Positions 19,021 through 28,500 of a stretch of 64,000 bases of DNA are shown piece after piece (the first letter of the stretch is position 1; each line of letters starts with the position of its first letter). The stretch is from NCBI RefSeq assembly GCF_021696945.1, contig NZ_JACYHE010000020.1, forward strand, positions 17,178 to 81,177, written 5' to 3'. The notes under the pieces are model-generated. The model did no database searches, was not told where the DNA came from, and saw only the letters and a program-made list of their open reading frames with translations. Origin of the DNA: Streptomyces sp. JJ36 (GTDB lineage: Bacteria > Actinomycetota > Actinomycetes > Streptomycetales > Streptomycetaceae). The translations under genes and the position numbers were made by a program.

Positions 19021-20118
19021 ATGACCGAGCCCGAGCCCACCGGCGAGACCCGTGCCGAGCCCGCCGGCGCCAGCTACGCCGCCGCCGGCGTCGACATCGA
19101 GGCGGGGGACCGCGCCGTCGGCCTGATGAAGGAGTGGGTGCGGAAGGCGCAGCGTCCCGAGTCGCTGGGCGGCCTGGGCGGCTTCGCGGGCCTCTTCGAC
19201 GCCTCCGTGCTGAAGCGCTACGAGCGTCCGCTGCTGGCGTCCGCCACCGACGGCGTCGGCACCAAGGTGGCCGTCGCCCAGAAGATGGACATCCACGACT
19301 CGATCGGGCACGACCTGGTCGCCATGGTCGTGGACGACCTGGTGGTGTGCGGTGCCGAGCCGCTCTTCATGACCGACTACATCTGCGTCGGCAAGGTGGT
19401 GCCCGAGCGGGTCGCGCAGATCGTCAAGGGCATCGCCGAGGGCTGCGTGCTCGCCGGCTGTGCGCTGGTCGGCGGGGAGACGGCGGAGCACCCGGGGCTG
19501 CTCGGCGAGGACGAGTACGACGTCGCCGGGGCCGGTACGGGCGTCGTGGAGGCGGATGCGCTGCTGGGCGCCGACCGGCTGCGCGCCGGGGACGTGGTGC
19601 TCGGCATGGCCTCCTCCGGGCTTCACTCGAACGGGTACTCCCTGGTGCGGCATGTCCTGCTGGAACGGGCGGGGTGGACGCTGGAACGCCGGGTGGAGGA
19701 GTTCGGGCGCACCCTGGGGGAGGAGTTGCTGGAGCCCACCAGGATCTACTCGCTGGACTGCCTGGCGCTCACCCGCACCACCTCGGTGCACGCCTTCTCG
19801 CACATCACCGGCGGCGGGCTGGCGAACAACCTGGCCCGCGTCGTGCCGGACGGGCTGCACGCCCGTATCGACCGCTCCACCTGGACGCCGGGCCCCGTCT
19901 TCGGGCTGGTCGGCGAGGTGGGCCGGGTGGAACCGGCGGAGCTGGAGAAGACGCTGAACATGGGCGTCGGCATGGCCGCCGTGGTGCCGCCCGGGTCCGT
20001 GGACGCGGCGCTGGCCACGCTCGCCGAGCGGGGCGTGGACGCCTGGGTCGCCGGGGAGATCACCGAGCGTGGGGACGCGGACGCCGCCGTCACCCTGACG
20101 GGCGAGTATGCGGGCTGA
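19021..20118 (+). CDS. purM: Phosphoribosylformylglycinamidine cyclo-ligase (AIR synthase)
   Basis: Fifth step of the pathway: ATP-dependent closure of FGAM to AIR. 365 residues, normal length. Motifs: SYAAAGVDIEAGDRAV, GGFAGLFD, LLASATDGVGTK, HDLVAMVVDDLVVCGAEPLFMTDY, VGGETAEHPG, SSGLHSNGYSL, HITGGGL, NMGVGMAAVV. The ATG at 19021 has GAGAG upstream. Same strand as purF, 128 bases apart, probably co-transcribed. Confidence 0.97.
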   Translation: MTEPEPTGETRAEPAGASYAAAGVDIEAGDRAVGLMKEWVRKAQRPESLGGLGGFAGLFDASVLKRYERPLLASATDGVGTKVAVAQKMDIHDSIGHDLVAMVVDDLVVCGAEPLFMTDYICVGKVVPERVAQIVKGIAEGCVLAGCALVGGETAEHPGLLGEDEYDVAGAGTGVVEADALLGADRLRAGDVVLGMASSGLHSNGYSLVRHVLLERAGWTLERRVEEFGRTLGEELLEPTRIYSLDCLALTRTTSVHAFSHITGGGLANNLARVVPDGLHARIDRSTWTPGPVFGLVGEVGRVEPAELEKTLNMGVGMAAVVPPGSVDAALATLAERGVDAWVAGEITERGDADAAVTLTGEYAG

Positions 20119-20358
20119 GCCCGGGGGCGGCACGGTGCGGAGCAGCGCGTGGACCGGGGGTGCCGGGTGCGGGCCGTACACCGGGAGGGCCGGGGACGCC
20201 CGGGCGGTCGGGGGCAGCAGCGGGGCTCTCGGGGGGCCCGCTCGGCGGCCGGGCGGTGAGTGCCCGGTCCGCGGCGGTGGGTGGTCGTGCCTGGGCAGCG
20301 CAGAACCCGGCCCGACGGCTACCGGACCGGGCTCATGTGGCCGAGCGCCGCGGACGCG

Positions 20359-20613
20359 TCAGGCGCCGCGCCGCTGCGACGACGACTCGGACGGCTCCTC
20401 GTCGCCCTCGTCCTCGTCGTTGTATCGCTCCGCGTACTGTGCGTACGGGTCGTCGTCCAGCTCATCGTCCTCGAACCGCTCGCCGTTCGGCGGCTGGCTC
20501 GACGTCGATGCGCCCAGCTCCTCGGCCAGGCGTGTTAGGTCCGTCCCGCCGCTGTTGTACTTCAGCTGGCGGGCGACCTTCGTCTGCTTGGCCTTGGCCC
20601 GGCCGCGCCCCAT
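20359..20613 (-). CDS. DUF3073 domain protein
   Basis: 84-residue hydrophilic protein conserved next to purM in actinobacteria. The basic N-terminus MGRGRAKAKQTKVARQLKY is followed by a stretch very rich in Asp/Glu (FEDDELDDDP, NDEDEGDEEP) and a Ser/Arg end. Charge segregation and size suggest a nucleic-acid or ribosome-associated protein, but function is unknown. Convergent with purM. Confidence 0.9.
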   Translation of the reverse strand: MGRGRAKAKQTKVARQLKYNSGGTDLTRLAEELGASTSSQPPNGERFEDDELDDDPYAQYAERYNDEDEGDEEPSESSSQRRGA

Positions 20614-21266
20614 GGCTCGACCCCCTCAACGACGGGGCTCGACGGCCCCAGAGTCTTGACACGCGTTCATCATTCAGAGCGGACGTGCGGCCCCTCAAGG
20701 GAGAGACCGGTCCGTAGGGCTTCAACGGTACCTGCTTCCGCCGCCGGACGGTACGTCGCCCGCACGGCGCGGCAGGTCGCCGCCGTCTCCCGTGACCCGT
20801 TTCCCGCTGGTCATTCGCGATTTTACCTTCCACGCCGGGGGCGGGCCGCGCAGGGGGGCGTGACGCGTCTCTCGATGCGAGGTGCGGGGGTTCCGGGTCA
20901 CCGGGCGTACGTGATTGCTTTGGCACATCACGCCCCGTCGTGGCGGCTGCGGGCGCCGGTGCGGGACCGGCCCCTCGCGGGGCGCGGTCCCGCGGCGCGC
21001 CGGGTCCGCGCCGTGGACGGGAGACGTCCGCGCCGTGCGCGGGAAGCGGGGAAGCGGTGGTCCGGGCGGACCCGCGCCCCTGCCCTCGGGCCCGGCCCGG
21101 ACGCGAGCCACGCGAGCCGGCCCGTCCCCGGTCCCGCGCGGGCGCCGCGCCGGCCCCGGAATCGTGCGGCCGGGTACGGCTCGGGCCGCTCCGCGTGGCC
21201 CGTGTCGTTGCGGCTCCGGGCCTGCGCCCGTACCGCTTCCTGTCCCGGCGCCCGCGCGGGGGCCGC
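20614..21266. other. Intergenic, no supported gene
   Basis: 650 bases between the start of the DUF3073 gene and the stop of vdh (both minus strand). The left part should contain the DUF3073 promoter. A dyad CGTGAT...ATCACG (about 20909-20931) stands out as a low-GC spot. The remainder is GC-rich with overlapping frames lacking starts or similarity. Confidence 0.5.
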
Positions 21267-22361
21267 TCAGGCGCCCCGCGCCATGCGCTGCTCGGCGAGG
21301 CGGTCGGCGGCCACGGCCGGCGGCACCCCGTCGGCCCGGGCACGGTCGAAGATGGCCACGGTGGTGTCGTAGATCTTCGTCGCCTGCTCCTTCGCCCGCG
21401 CGAAGTCGAATCCGTGGAGCTCGTCCGCCACCTGGATCACCCCACCGGAGTTGACCACGTAGTCCGGGGCGTAGAGGACGCCGCGGTCGGCGAGGTCCTT
21501 CTCGATCCCGGGGTGGGCGAGCTGGTTGTTGGCGGCGCCGCAGACCACCTTGGCGGTGAGCGCCGGCACGGTGTCGTCGTTGAGGGCGCCGCCGAGCGCG
21601 CAGGGGGCGTAGACGTCCAGCCCGGCGGTGCGGATCAGCGCGTCGGTGTCGGCGGCCACCGTCACCTCCGGGTGGGCGGCGCGCACCCGCTCCACCGAGG
21701 CCTCCCGGACGTCGGTGATCAGGACCTGCGCCCCGTCCTCGAGCAGGTGTTCCACCAGGTGGTGCCCGACCTTGCCGACGCCGGCGATGCCCACGGTGCG
21801 GCCCTTGAGGGTGGGCGCGCCCCACAGGTGCTGGGCGCTGGCCCGCATGCCCTGGAAGACGCCGAAGGCGGTGAGCACGGAGGAGTCGCCGGCGCCGCCG
21901 TGTTCCGGGGAGCGGCCGGTGGTCCACTTGCAGGTACGGGCGACCACGTCCATGTCCTGCACATAGGTGCCGACGTCACAGGCGGTGACGTAGCGGCCGC
22001 CGAGCGAGGCGACGAACCGCCCGTACGCTTCGAGCAGCCGTTCGGACTTGAGCTCGTCCGGGTCACCGATGATCACCGCCTTGCCGCCGCCGTGCTCCAG
22101 CCCGGCCAGGGCGTTCTTGTAGGACATGCCGCGGGCGAGGTTCAGCGCGTCCTCGACGGCCTCCTCGTCGCTGTCGTACGCGTGGAAGCGGGTGCCGCCC
22201 AGCGCGGGGCCCAGCGCGGTGGAGTGGATCGCGATGACGGCCTTCAGGCCGCTCTCCCGGTCCTGGCAGAGCACGATCTGCTCGTGGCCGCCCTGCTCGG
22301 TGCGGAAGAGGGTGTGCAGCACGCCGGCGTCGTCGGCGGCGTGGGGACGTACGTCAGTCAC
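21267..22361 (-). CDS. vdh: Valine (branched-chain amino acid) dehydrogenase
   Basis: NAD-dependent oxidative deamination of valine/leucine/isoleucine to 2-oxoacids, feeding branched-chain precursors for fatty acids and polyketides. 364 residues, Glu/Leu/Phe/Val dehydrogenase family. The catalytic-region lysines lie in [22 protein letters not shown], followed by [12 protein letters not shown]. The NAD-binding [13 protein letters not shown] and the active-site-region [11 protein letters not shown] and CGAANNQLA are also present. The GTG at 22361 follows CAGGAG; an upstream in-frame extension lacks similarity. Divergent from the next gene across 170 bases. Confidence 0.95.
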   Translation of the reverse strand: MTDVRPHAADDAGVLHTLFRTEQGGHEQIVLCQDRESGLKAVIAIHSTALGPALGGTRFHAYDSDEEAVEDALNLARGMSYKNALAGLEHGGGKAVIIGDPDELKSERLLEAYGRFVASLGGRYVTACDVGTYVQDMDVVARTCKWTTGRSPEHGGAGDSSVLTAFGVFQGMRASAQHLWGAPTLKGRTVGIAGVGKVGHHLVEHLLEDGAQVLITDVREASVERVRAAHPEVTVAADTDALIRTAGLDVYAPCALGGALNDDTVPALTAKVVCGAANNQLAHPGIEKDLADRGVLYAPDYVVNSGGVIQVADELHGFDFARAKEQATKIYDTTVAIFDRARADGVPPAVAADRLAEQRMARGA

Positions 22362-22530
22362 GGTGGTGACTCCTGTAGGTCGCGGAGGACGCCCTCCGAG
22401 GGGTGGGGGAGGGCCTGGTGGCAGCAGCCTACGACCCACCGGGGCCCCACGGGCATGGTCTCAGTGCCACGATCTGGGTAGTGACCGTCCGGCCCGCGAC
22501 ACGCGGGTGGAGAACGAGGGAGGAGTCAGC

Positions 22531-23406
22531 GTGCGGCAGAGCCCCGCTGCAGTGGTTCCGTACGCGGCGTATCTGCGGGTGTACGAACCGCTGGCCGCGT
22601 TTCCGGAGCCCGAGCGCACGCACTGGGTCCGGTACGCGCGGCGCAGGCACCGTCCGACGGCCCAGGACGAGCTGCGCCGTGCGCTGGCGGACCTGCTGCC
22701 GGTGCCGCCGGTGGTGGTGCCGGTGCGGGAGAGCGCGGACGCCTTCGTGGCCGAGGTGGACGGGGTGACGTGTGTCTGCCCCTGGCGCACCCGGCTGCGG
22801 GGCTGGCAGGCGTTGGCCGCGCTGAGCTCCGCCGCGGGGAGCCAGGAGCTGGACATGCCGGGTCCGGTGCTGGACGCGGCCCTGCCGCCGGTGGTGCGCC
22901 GCCAGGCGGTCGCGGACTACGAGCACTGGCGGGAGCGCAACCCGGACGCCCGGCCGTGGATCCGCACGGCCCTGTGGCATGTGCCGGTGCGGTGGTTCGC
23001 GCTCTTCACGGATGCGGAAAGAGAGTTTGCGAAGCCGGAAACGGGTGAGGAGAGCGATCAGCAGTTCGTCCTTCGATACCGGACGCCCATGGTGGAGGCG
23101 CGCCGCCGCCTGGCCCGGGGGCTGAAGGTGCTCCGTGAGGAGCTGGAGGAGGGGCCGCTCGTCGACGGCCTGGTAGATGTGGGGCGGTGGCTGGAGGAGT
23201 TCCACCCGCGGTCCCTCGTCGAACTGGACTACGGCGGTCTCGTGCACGTGCTCTCCGAGGAGCAGCTCGCCGGGGACCACTCCGCGGCCGATGTCGCGGA
23301 GGGGATCGCGGCGCTGCGGGAGGGCGACGCGGAGCGGGCCGGCGAGGCGTACGAGCGGTTGACGGACCGCTGGCGTGCGGTGCGCGAGCTCCAGTTCGCC
23401 AACTGA
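22531..23406 (+). CDS. Conserved protein of unknown function upstream of bldC
   Basis: 291 residues, soluble, with no membrane segment or signal. The sequence is rich in Arg/Glu/Ala and Trp, with segments such as YLRVYEPLAAFPEPER, VDGVTCVCPWRTRLRGWQAL and SLVELDYGGLVHVL. I recall an equivalent protein at this position beside bldC in other Streptomyces, but no named domain is recognised. The GTG at 22531 follows GGGAGGAG, a strong ribosome site. Followed by a clear terminator. Confidence 0.82.
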   Translation: MRQSPAAVVPYAAYLRVYEPLAAFPEPERTHWVRYARRRHRPTAQDELRRALADLLPVPPVVVPVRESADAFVAEVDGVTCVCPWRTRLRGWQALAALSSAAGSQELDMPGPVLDAALPPVVRRQAVADYEHWRERNPDARPWIRTALWHVPVRWFALFTDAEREFAKPETGEESDQQFVLRYRTPMVEARRRLARGLKVLREELEEGPLVDGLVDVGRWLEEFHPRSLVELDYGGLVHVLSEEQLAGDHSAADVAEGIAALREGDAERAGEAYERLTDRWRAVRELQFAN

Positions 23407-23547
23407 CCGCCGCGGGTGGCGGGGAGGGCGGGGCGCCGTGGGCGGCCGCCGGGACCAACGTCCCGAACCGGGCTTTCCGTGCAAGCGTGATGGAAAGCAC
23501 TTATAGGGGTCTTGCCCTCAGACCTACTCCTCGTGTCAAAATAGGAC

Positions 23548-23569
23548 AAGGAGCCCGGAGGGGCTCCTT
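23548..23569 (+). terminator. Hairpin terminator
   Basis: AAGGAGCCC-GGAG-GGGCTCCTT, a 9-bp perfect stem with 4-base loop, about 140 bases after the upstream gene's stop. Separates that gene from the bldC leader. Confidence 0.75.
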
Positions 23570-23893
23570 CCGTCCGACTAAGGGTGGATAGCTCGGCATT
23601 GCACTCCTTGGTAGGTCTCATGCCACCTGGCCCGCTTGTGACTGCTCGTCATCGTCGCGTGACTGTCCGCTATGGCACGGTCCATCGGCATCCGCCGAGG
23701 TTGAACCCCTGAGAGCGCAATTCCATCGGTTTGGCCGTCGTGGCTGGACAGATGGTGTAGTTGTAGTGCCGAGGACAAGCCGTTCGTCCTATAACCGACT
23801 CGGCTCGCGTGCGCCATTTCGGGCAACGCGGGTCAAGGTGCAGAATTTAGAGGAAAGAACCGTGATGGTTCGGTTCTCCCGAGGAGGCCGCTC
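23570..23893 (+). promoter_or_regulatory. bldC promoter and leader region
   Basis: About 320 bases of clearly lower GC than the surroundings. TATAAC at 23790-23795 is a possible -10 box, giving a leader of roughly 90 bases. Just before the start codon a dyad AGAACCG-TGATGGTT-CGGTTCT precedes GAGGAGG, so a hairpin could form next to, or occlude, the bldC ribosome site. AATTTAG just upstream is AT-rich, as BldC binding sites tend to be, which would allow autoregulation. A minus-strand frame of 82 codons here has no support as a gene. Confidence 0.5.
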
Positions 23894-24100
23894 ATGACCG
23901 CTCGCACCCCTGATGCCGAGCCGCTGCTGACCCCCGCTGAGGTCGCCACGATGTTCCGCGTGGACCCGAAGACGGTCACGCGCTGGGCCAAGGCTGGCAA
24001 GCTCACGTCGATCCGCACGCTCGGAGGGCACCGCCGCTACCGCGAGGCGGAGGTGCGCGCGCTTCTCGCGGGTATCCCGCAGCAGCGCAGCGAGGCCTGA
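23894..24100 (+). CDS. bldC: MerR-like developmental regulator BldC
   Basis: 68-residue one-domain DNA-binding protein related to the MerR winged-helix head. It controls onset of aerial growth and antibiotic production in Streptomyces. LLTPAEVATMFRVDPKTVTRWAKAGKLTSIRTLGG is the helix-turn-helix and HRRYREAEVRALL the wing and third helix. There is no effector domain. The ATG at 23894 follows GAGGAGG. Sits in its usual place between vdh and hrpA. Confidence 0.97.
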   Translation: MTARTPDAEPLLTPAEVATMFRVDPKTVTRWAKAGKLTSIRTLGGHRRYREAEVRALLAGIPQQRSEA

Positions 24101-24186
24101 GGTCGTCAGGACGTACAGCGAAATAACCGCATAATCGGGCGTCTTCCGGGCCCCTCTCCCGCAAGGCGCTGGGCAGCACGACGTGA

Positions 24187-24216
24187 TCGCGCTGGACTCC
24201 GCCGGGTCCAGCGCGA
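24187..24216 (+). terminator. Hairpin terminator after bldC
   Basis: TCGCGCTGGAC...GTCCAGCGCGA, an 11-bp stem with 8-base loop followed by TTCCGTTTG, about 85 bases past the bldC stop. Confidence 0.75.
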
Positions 24217-24693
24217 TTCCGTTTGCGTCCACCGGGTGCCGAGCGGTGCCCGTACGGGCGTCGCCGGCGCCCGAACGGGCCTGCCGGCGGGGGCCGGTGG
24301 GGAGCCGGAGGGCCTGCCGCCGGGCCCGTGGGAGCGTGCTCCCGGGAGGGACCGAACGGCCGGTGCAATTGCACATATTAAATTGCCGGTCCGGGAAAGG
24401 GGGGTCAGTTCCCCTCATCTGTGCAGCAATTCGGTGACTCCCGTCACACCGTCCGCCTCTTGAAGGGGGAGTCGTCGCCGCGATAGTGGAGCCGGTCGAT
24501 CATGAAGGGTGCCGGTGGTGCGTGCGTGGGGTGCCGTGGCGTCCCGCCGTGCTGTCCGCGGTCCCGCGGCCTCCCGGTCCAGAGTGGCACCACGCGGCCC
24601 CCCGTGGGGGCGCTTTGCTCACTTCGCCTGCCGGCGTGTCCGTGCCGGGACGGGCGAAGTGACCGGAGGCCCGTACCCGGAGTGGAGGGGCGC
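24217..24693. other. Intergenic, no supported gene
   Basis: About 480 bases between the bldC terminator and the C-terminus of the minus-strand CxxC protein gene. A short AT-rich patch (GCAATTGCACATATTAAATT, about 24364-24384) interrupts very GC-rich sequence and could be a promoter, but no gene with a ribosome site follows on either strand. Confidence 0.45.
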
Positions 24694-25158
24694 TCAGCCC
24701 GGGCGTCTCGCGCCCACGGGGCGTCCCGCGTCCGCCGTCCCGGCCCGCTGTGGCCGCTGCGCGGCCCGCACGGCCGCCGTGCCGCCCTCGGCGGCCCCGG
24801 CGGGCTCCCCGGGCGTCTCAGGCCCGTCCGTGGCCTCCGGCGCCCGGGCGGGGTCCGCGGGGCGCGCAGCGGGCGCCAGGGGAGCCGGGGGCGTCCGGTC
24901 CCCCGGGTGACCCACGTGCGGCGCGGGGGAGGATCCGGTACGGGAGGCCGCGGGCGGCCGGGACGGTACGCCGGACTGCGAGGCCGGCGCCAGGGCCGGC
25001 ACGTCCGCGTCGGCGGGGGACTCCAGGGCGAGCCGCAGCAGCCGGTGGCAGATCGGGCAGTGCCGGGTGGTGTGCCGGTAGCGTGCGGCGGCCGCCAGAT
25101 GCGCGCGCAGCAGGGCCGCTGTCTCGTGCCGCCGGGGGCTGATCGGAGCTGTCGCCAT
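24694..25158 (-). CDS. Small CxxC protein, DUF6274-like
   Basis: 154 residues. Only the first ~50 are complex: RRHETAALLRAHLAAAARYRHTTRHCPICHRLLRLAL, with a CPxCH pair that could bind metal or heme. The remaining ~100 residues are Ala/Pro/Gly-rich. The N-terminal part resembles a short Streptomyces family I recall as DUF6274. The ATG at 25158 has GGAGG at good distance. The tail could reflect loss of an earlier stop codon. Function unknown. Confidence 0.65.
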   Translation of the reverse strand: MATAPISPRRHETAALLRAHLAAAARYRHTTRHCPICHRLLRLALESPADADVPALAPASQSGVPSRPPAASRTGSSPAPHVGHPGDRTPPAPLAPAARPADPARAPEATDGPETPGEPAGAAEGGTAAVRAAQRPQRAGTADAGRPVGARRPG

Positions 25159-25225
25159 GAGGCCGCCTCCCTTCCTGCCCAGAGGTACCGGGCACCCCCG
25201 CGGCCGTCAAGACGGCGGAACGCGA

Positions 25226-25262
25226 ACGGCCCGTGCACCGGGGAGAACCGGTCACGGGCCGT
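25226..25262 (-). terminator. Hairpin terminator after tRNA-Asp
   Basis: ACGGCCCGTG pairs with CACGGGCCGT, with an inner ACCGG/CCGGT extension; ten bases past the 3' end of the minus-strand tRNA-Asp. Confidence 0.75.
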
Positions 25263-25271
25263 GTCGGAGGG

Positions 25272-25346
25272 CGGTCCTGACGGGATTTGAACCCGCGGCC
25301 TCCACCTTGACAGGGTGGCGAGCACTCCAAACTGCTCCACAGGACC
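25272..25346 (-). tRNA. tRNA-Asp(GTC)
   Basis: 75-nt cloverleaf: acceptor GGTCCTG/CAGGACC, anticodon loop CTGTCAA (GTC) on stem CCACC/GGTGG, T-loop TTCAAAT, discriminator G. Same sequence as the tRNA-Asp at 43629-43703. Confidence 0.95.
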
Positions 25347-25539
25347 TCGCTGCGCTCTGCGGGCCGGAGCCCGTGGCGCGAGACGAGACTCTACAGCAGG
25401 TCAGCCGCCCGGCGCGAATCCGTTCGGGGGAGGCCCCCGTCCGGGGGGCGCCCGGCGCCGTCGCCGGCGGCCGGACGGCCCCGGAAGACGTTCTTCCGCG
25501 GGTCCCGGCGGTCCCCCGGCTGCCCCGGCCGGTCCCGGA

Positions 25540-28500
25540 TCAGCGTCCCGGAGGGGCCGCCGCGTCCACGGCCTTCCTGATCCGTTTGTCGGAGACCGGA
25601 TACGCCGTACCGAGGGCGTGCGCGAAGTAGCTGACCCGTAGCTCCTCGATCATCCAGCGCACCTCCCGCGCCGCCTTCGGCACCGGCCGCCCGGCCGGGA
25701 ACTGCTCCAGCAGCCACAGGTACTCGTCCTGCATCTCGTGCACCTTGGCCATCCGGGTGCGGTCCCGCTCCGCGTGGTGCGGGAGCTGCTGGAGCCGCCG
25801 GTCGGCCGCGACGAGATAGCGCAGCAGGTCGGGCAGGCGCGCGACGCCGTGCGCGGTGACGAACCCCGGGTGGATCAGCGCGGCGAGCTGCTCCCGCACG
25901 TCCGTCAGCGAGGGCAGCAGCACCGGGCTCTTCGTCGCCCGCAGCCGCTGCTCGCAGGAGTGCCAGGCGGCCAGCACCTCCTGCACCTGCCGGACGGTGC
26001 GCAGCGTCGTGTCGGCCAGGTCGGCGCGGACCGCGTCGAACAGCTTGACGAAGGACTCCCGGTCCCAGGCCGGCCCGCCGTGGGCCGCGATCAGCCGGTC
26101 CGCGGACGCCGTGACGCAGTCCTCGAAGAGCGCCTCCACGCTGCCGTGCGGGGAGCGGGAGAGCGCCAGCTTCTCCTGGTTGCCGAGCTGCGAGCGGGCG
26201 TGGCGGCCCGGGTCCGAGGGCAGGTTCAGCAGGATCAGCCGGCGCACGCCCCGCCACATCTCCCGCTGCTGCTCCGGCTCGCTGTCGAAGAGCTGCACGG
26301 AGACCGAGTCCCCGTCGTCCACCAGCGCCGGATAGGCCTTCACGGGCTGGCCCGACCGCCGGGTGGAGAAGGTCCGCGGCAGCTCGCCGACGGTCCACTC
26401 GGTCAGCCCGGCGCGCTGCGCCGGCTCCGGGCCGGCCTCGTCGCCGCCCGCGCCGCCGCCGTCCCTGCCCGGCTTCCCCGGACGCCCGGACCGCCCCCCG
26501 CGCGCCTGCGCGTCGAACGCCTGGGAGAGCGCCTCCCGGGTGCGGGACCTGAGCCGCAGCCGCAGCGCCTCCAGGTCGGTGTCCTCGGCCAGCTTCCGCC
26601 GCCGCTCGTCGGTCACCCGGAAGGTGATGGTGAGGTGGTCCGGCACCTTGCCGGTGTCGAAGTCCTCCGCGGTGATCCGTACGCCCGTCATGCGCTGCAA
26701 GTCGCGCGCCAGCACCGCGGTCAGCGGCTCCCGCAGCGGCGGCCCGGCGGCCTCCGGCCCCTCGTACGCCGAGAGGAAGCGGCGGGCGAAGTCCGGTGCC
26801 GGCACGCAGTTCCGCCGGATCGGCTTGGGCAGCGAGCGGATCAGCTCGGTGACCCGCTCCTGGCGCAGGCCCGGGATCTGCCAGTCGAAGCCCTCGTCCG
26901 CCACCTGGTTCAGCACCTGCAACGGCAGGTGCACGGTGACGCCGTCCGCGTCCGTGCCGGGCTCGAACTGGTACGTCACCGGGAAGCGCAGCTCGCCCTG
27001 GCGCCACACGTCGGGGTAGTCGGCGGCGGTGACCTGCTCGGCCTGCTCGTTGATGAGCATGGACTTCTCGAAGTTCAGCAGGTCCGGCTCGTCCCGCCGC
27101 TTCTTCTTCCACCAGGAGTCGAAGTGCGCCCCGGAGACGACGTCCTCGGGCACCCGCTGGTCGTAGAAGTCGTAGAGCGTGTCGTCGTCGACCAGGATGT
27201 CCCGGCGCCGCGCCCGGTGCTCCAGCTCCTCGACCTCGTCCAGCAGCCGCCGGTTGTCCTGGAAGAACCGGTGGTGGGTGCGCCAGTCGCCCTCCACCAG
27301 CGCGTGCCGGATGAACAGGTCCCGGGAGGTCTCCGGGTCGATCCGGCCGTAGTTGACCTTCCGCTGGGCGACCACCGGCACCCCGTAGAGCGTCACCCGC
27401 TCGTACGCCATCACCGCGGCCTGCTTCTGCTCCCAGTGCGGCTCGCTGTAGGTGCGCTTGACCAGATGCCCGGCCAGCGGCTCGATCCACTCCGGGTCGA
27501 TCCGCGCGTTGACCCGGGCCCACAGCCGGCTCGTCTCCACCAGCTCCGCCGACATCAGCCAGCGCGGCGGCTTCTTGAACAGCGCGGAACCGGGGAAGAC
27601 CGCGAACTTGGCGCCGCGGGCGCCCAGGTACTCGTTCTTCTCGGTGTCCTTGAGGCCGACGTGCGAGAGCAGCCCGGCGAGCAGCGACTGGTGCACCCGG
27701 TCGGCGTCCACCTCCGCCTGCTCCTCACCGATCCGCACCCCGAGGGACTTGGCGACCTGGCGGAGCTGGGTGTAGATGTCCTGCCACTCCCGTATCCGCA
27801 GGTAGTTCAGGAACTCGGTGCGGCACATCCGGCGGAAGGCGGAGGAGGAGAGCGCCCGCTGCTGCTCCCGCACATGGCGCCACAGGTTGAGCAGAGTCAG
27901 GAAGTCGCTGGTCTCGTCACGGAAACGGGCGTGCTGCTGATCCGCCTGCTGCTGCTTCTCCGCGGGCCGCTCGCGCGGGTCCTGGATGGAGAGCGCCGCC
28001 GCGATCACCATCACCTCGCGGACGCAGCCGTTCCGGTCCGCCTCCAGCACCATGCGGGCCAGGCGCGGGTCGACCGGGAGCTGGGCCAGTTTGCGGCCCA
28101 GCCCGGTGAGGCGGCGTTCGCCGCCCCGGGAACGGCCGCGGCGGCCGCCGGCCTCTCCCTGTTCCGGGGAGACGCCCTTGCCGGGTCCCTTGCCGGATCT
28201 CCGGCCCGAGCCCGGCCCCGGGTCGCCGGTGGCGAGCGCCCCCAGCTCCTCCAGGAGCTGCACGCCCGCCTTGATGCTGCGGTGGTCCGGCGCGTCGATG
28301 AAGGGGAAGCGCTCGATGTCGCCCAGCCCGGCCGCGGTCATCTGCAGGATGACGGAGGCCAGATTGGTCCGGAGGATCTCCGCGTCCGTGAACTCCGGGC
28401 GGGAGAGGAAGTCCTCCTCGGAGTAGAGCCGGATGCAGATGCCGTCGGAGGTACGGCCGCAGCGGCCCTTCCGCTGGTTCGCGCTCGCCTGCGAGATCCG

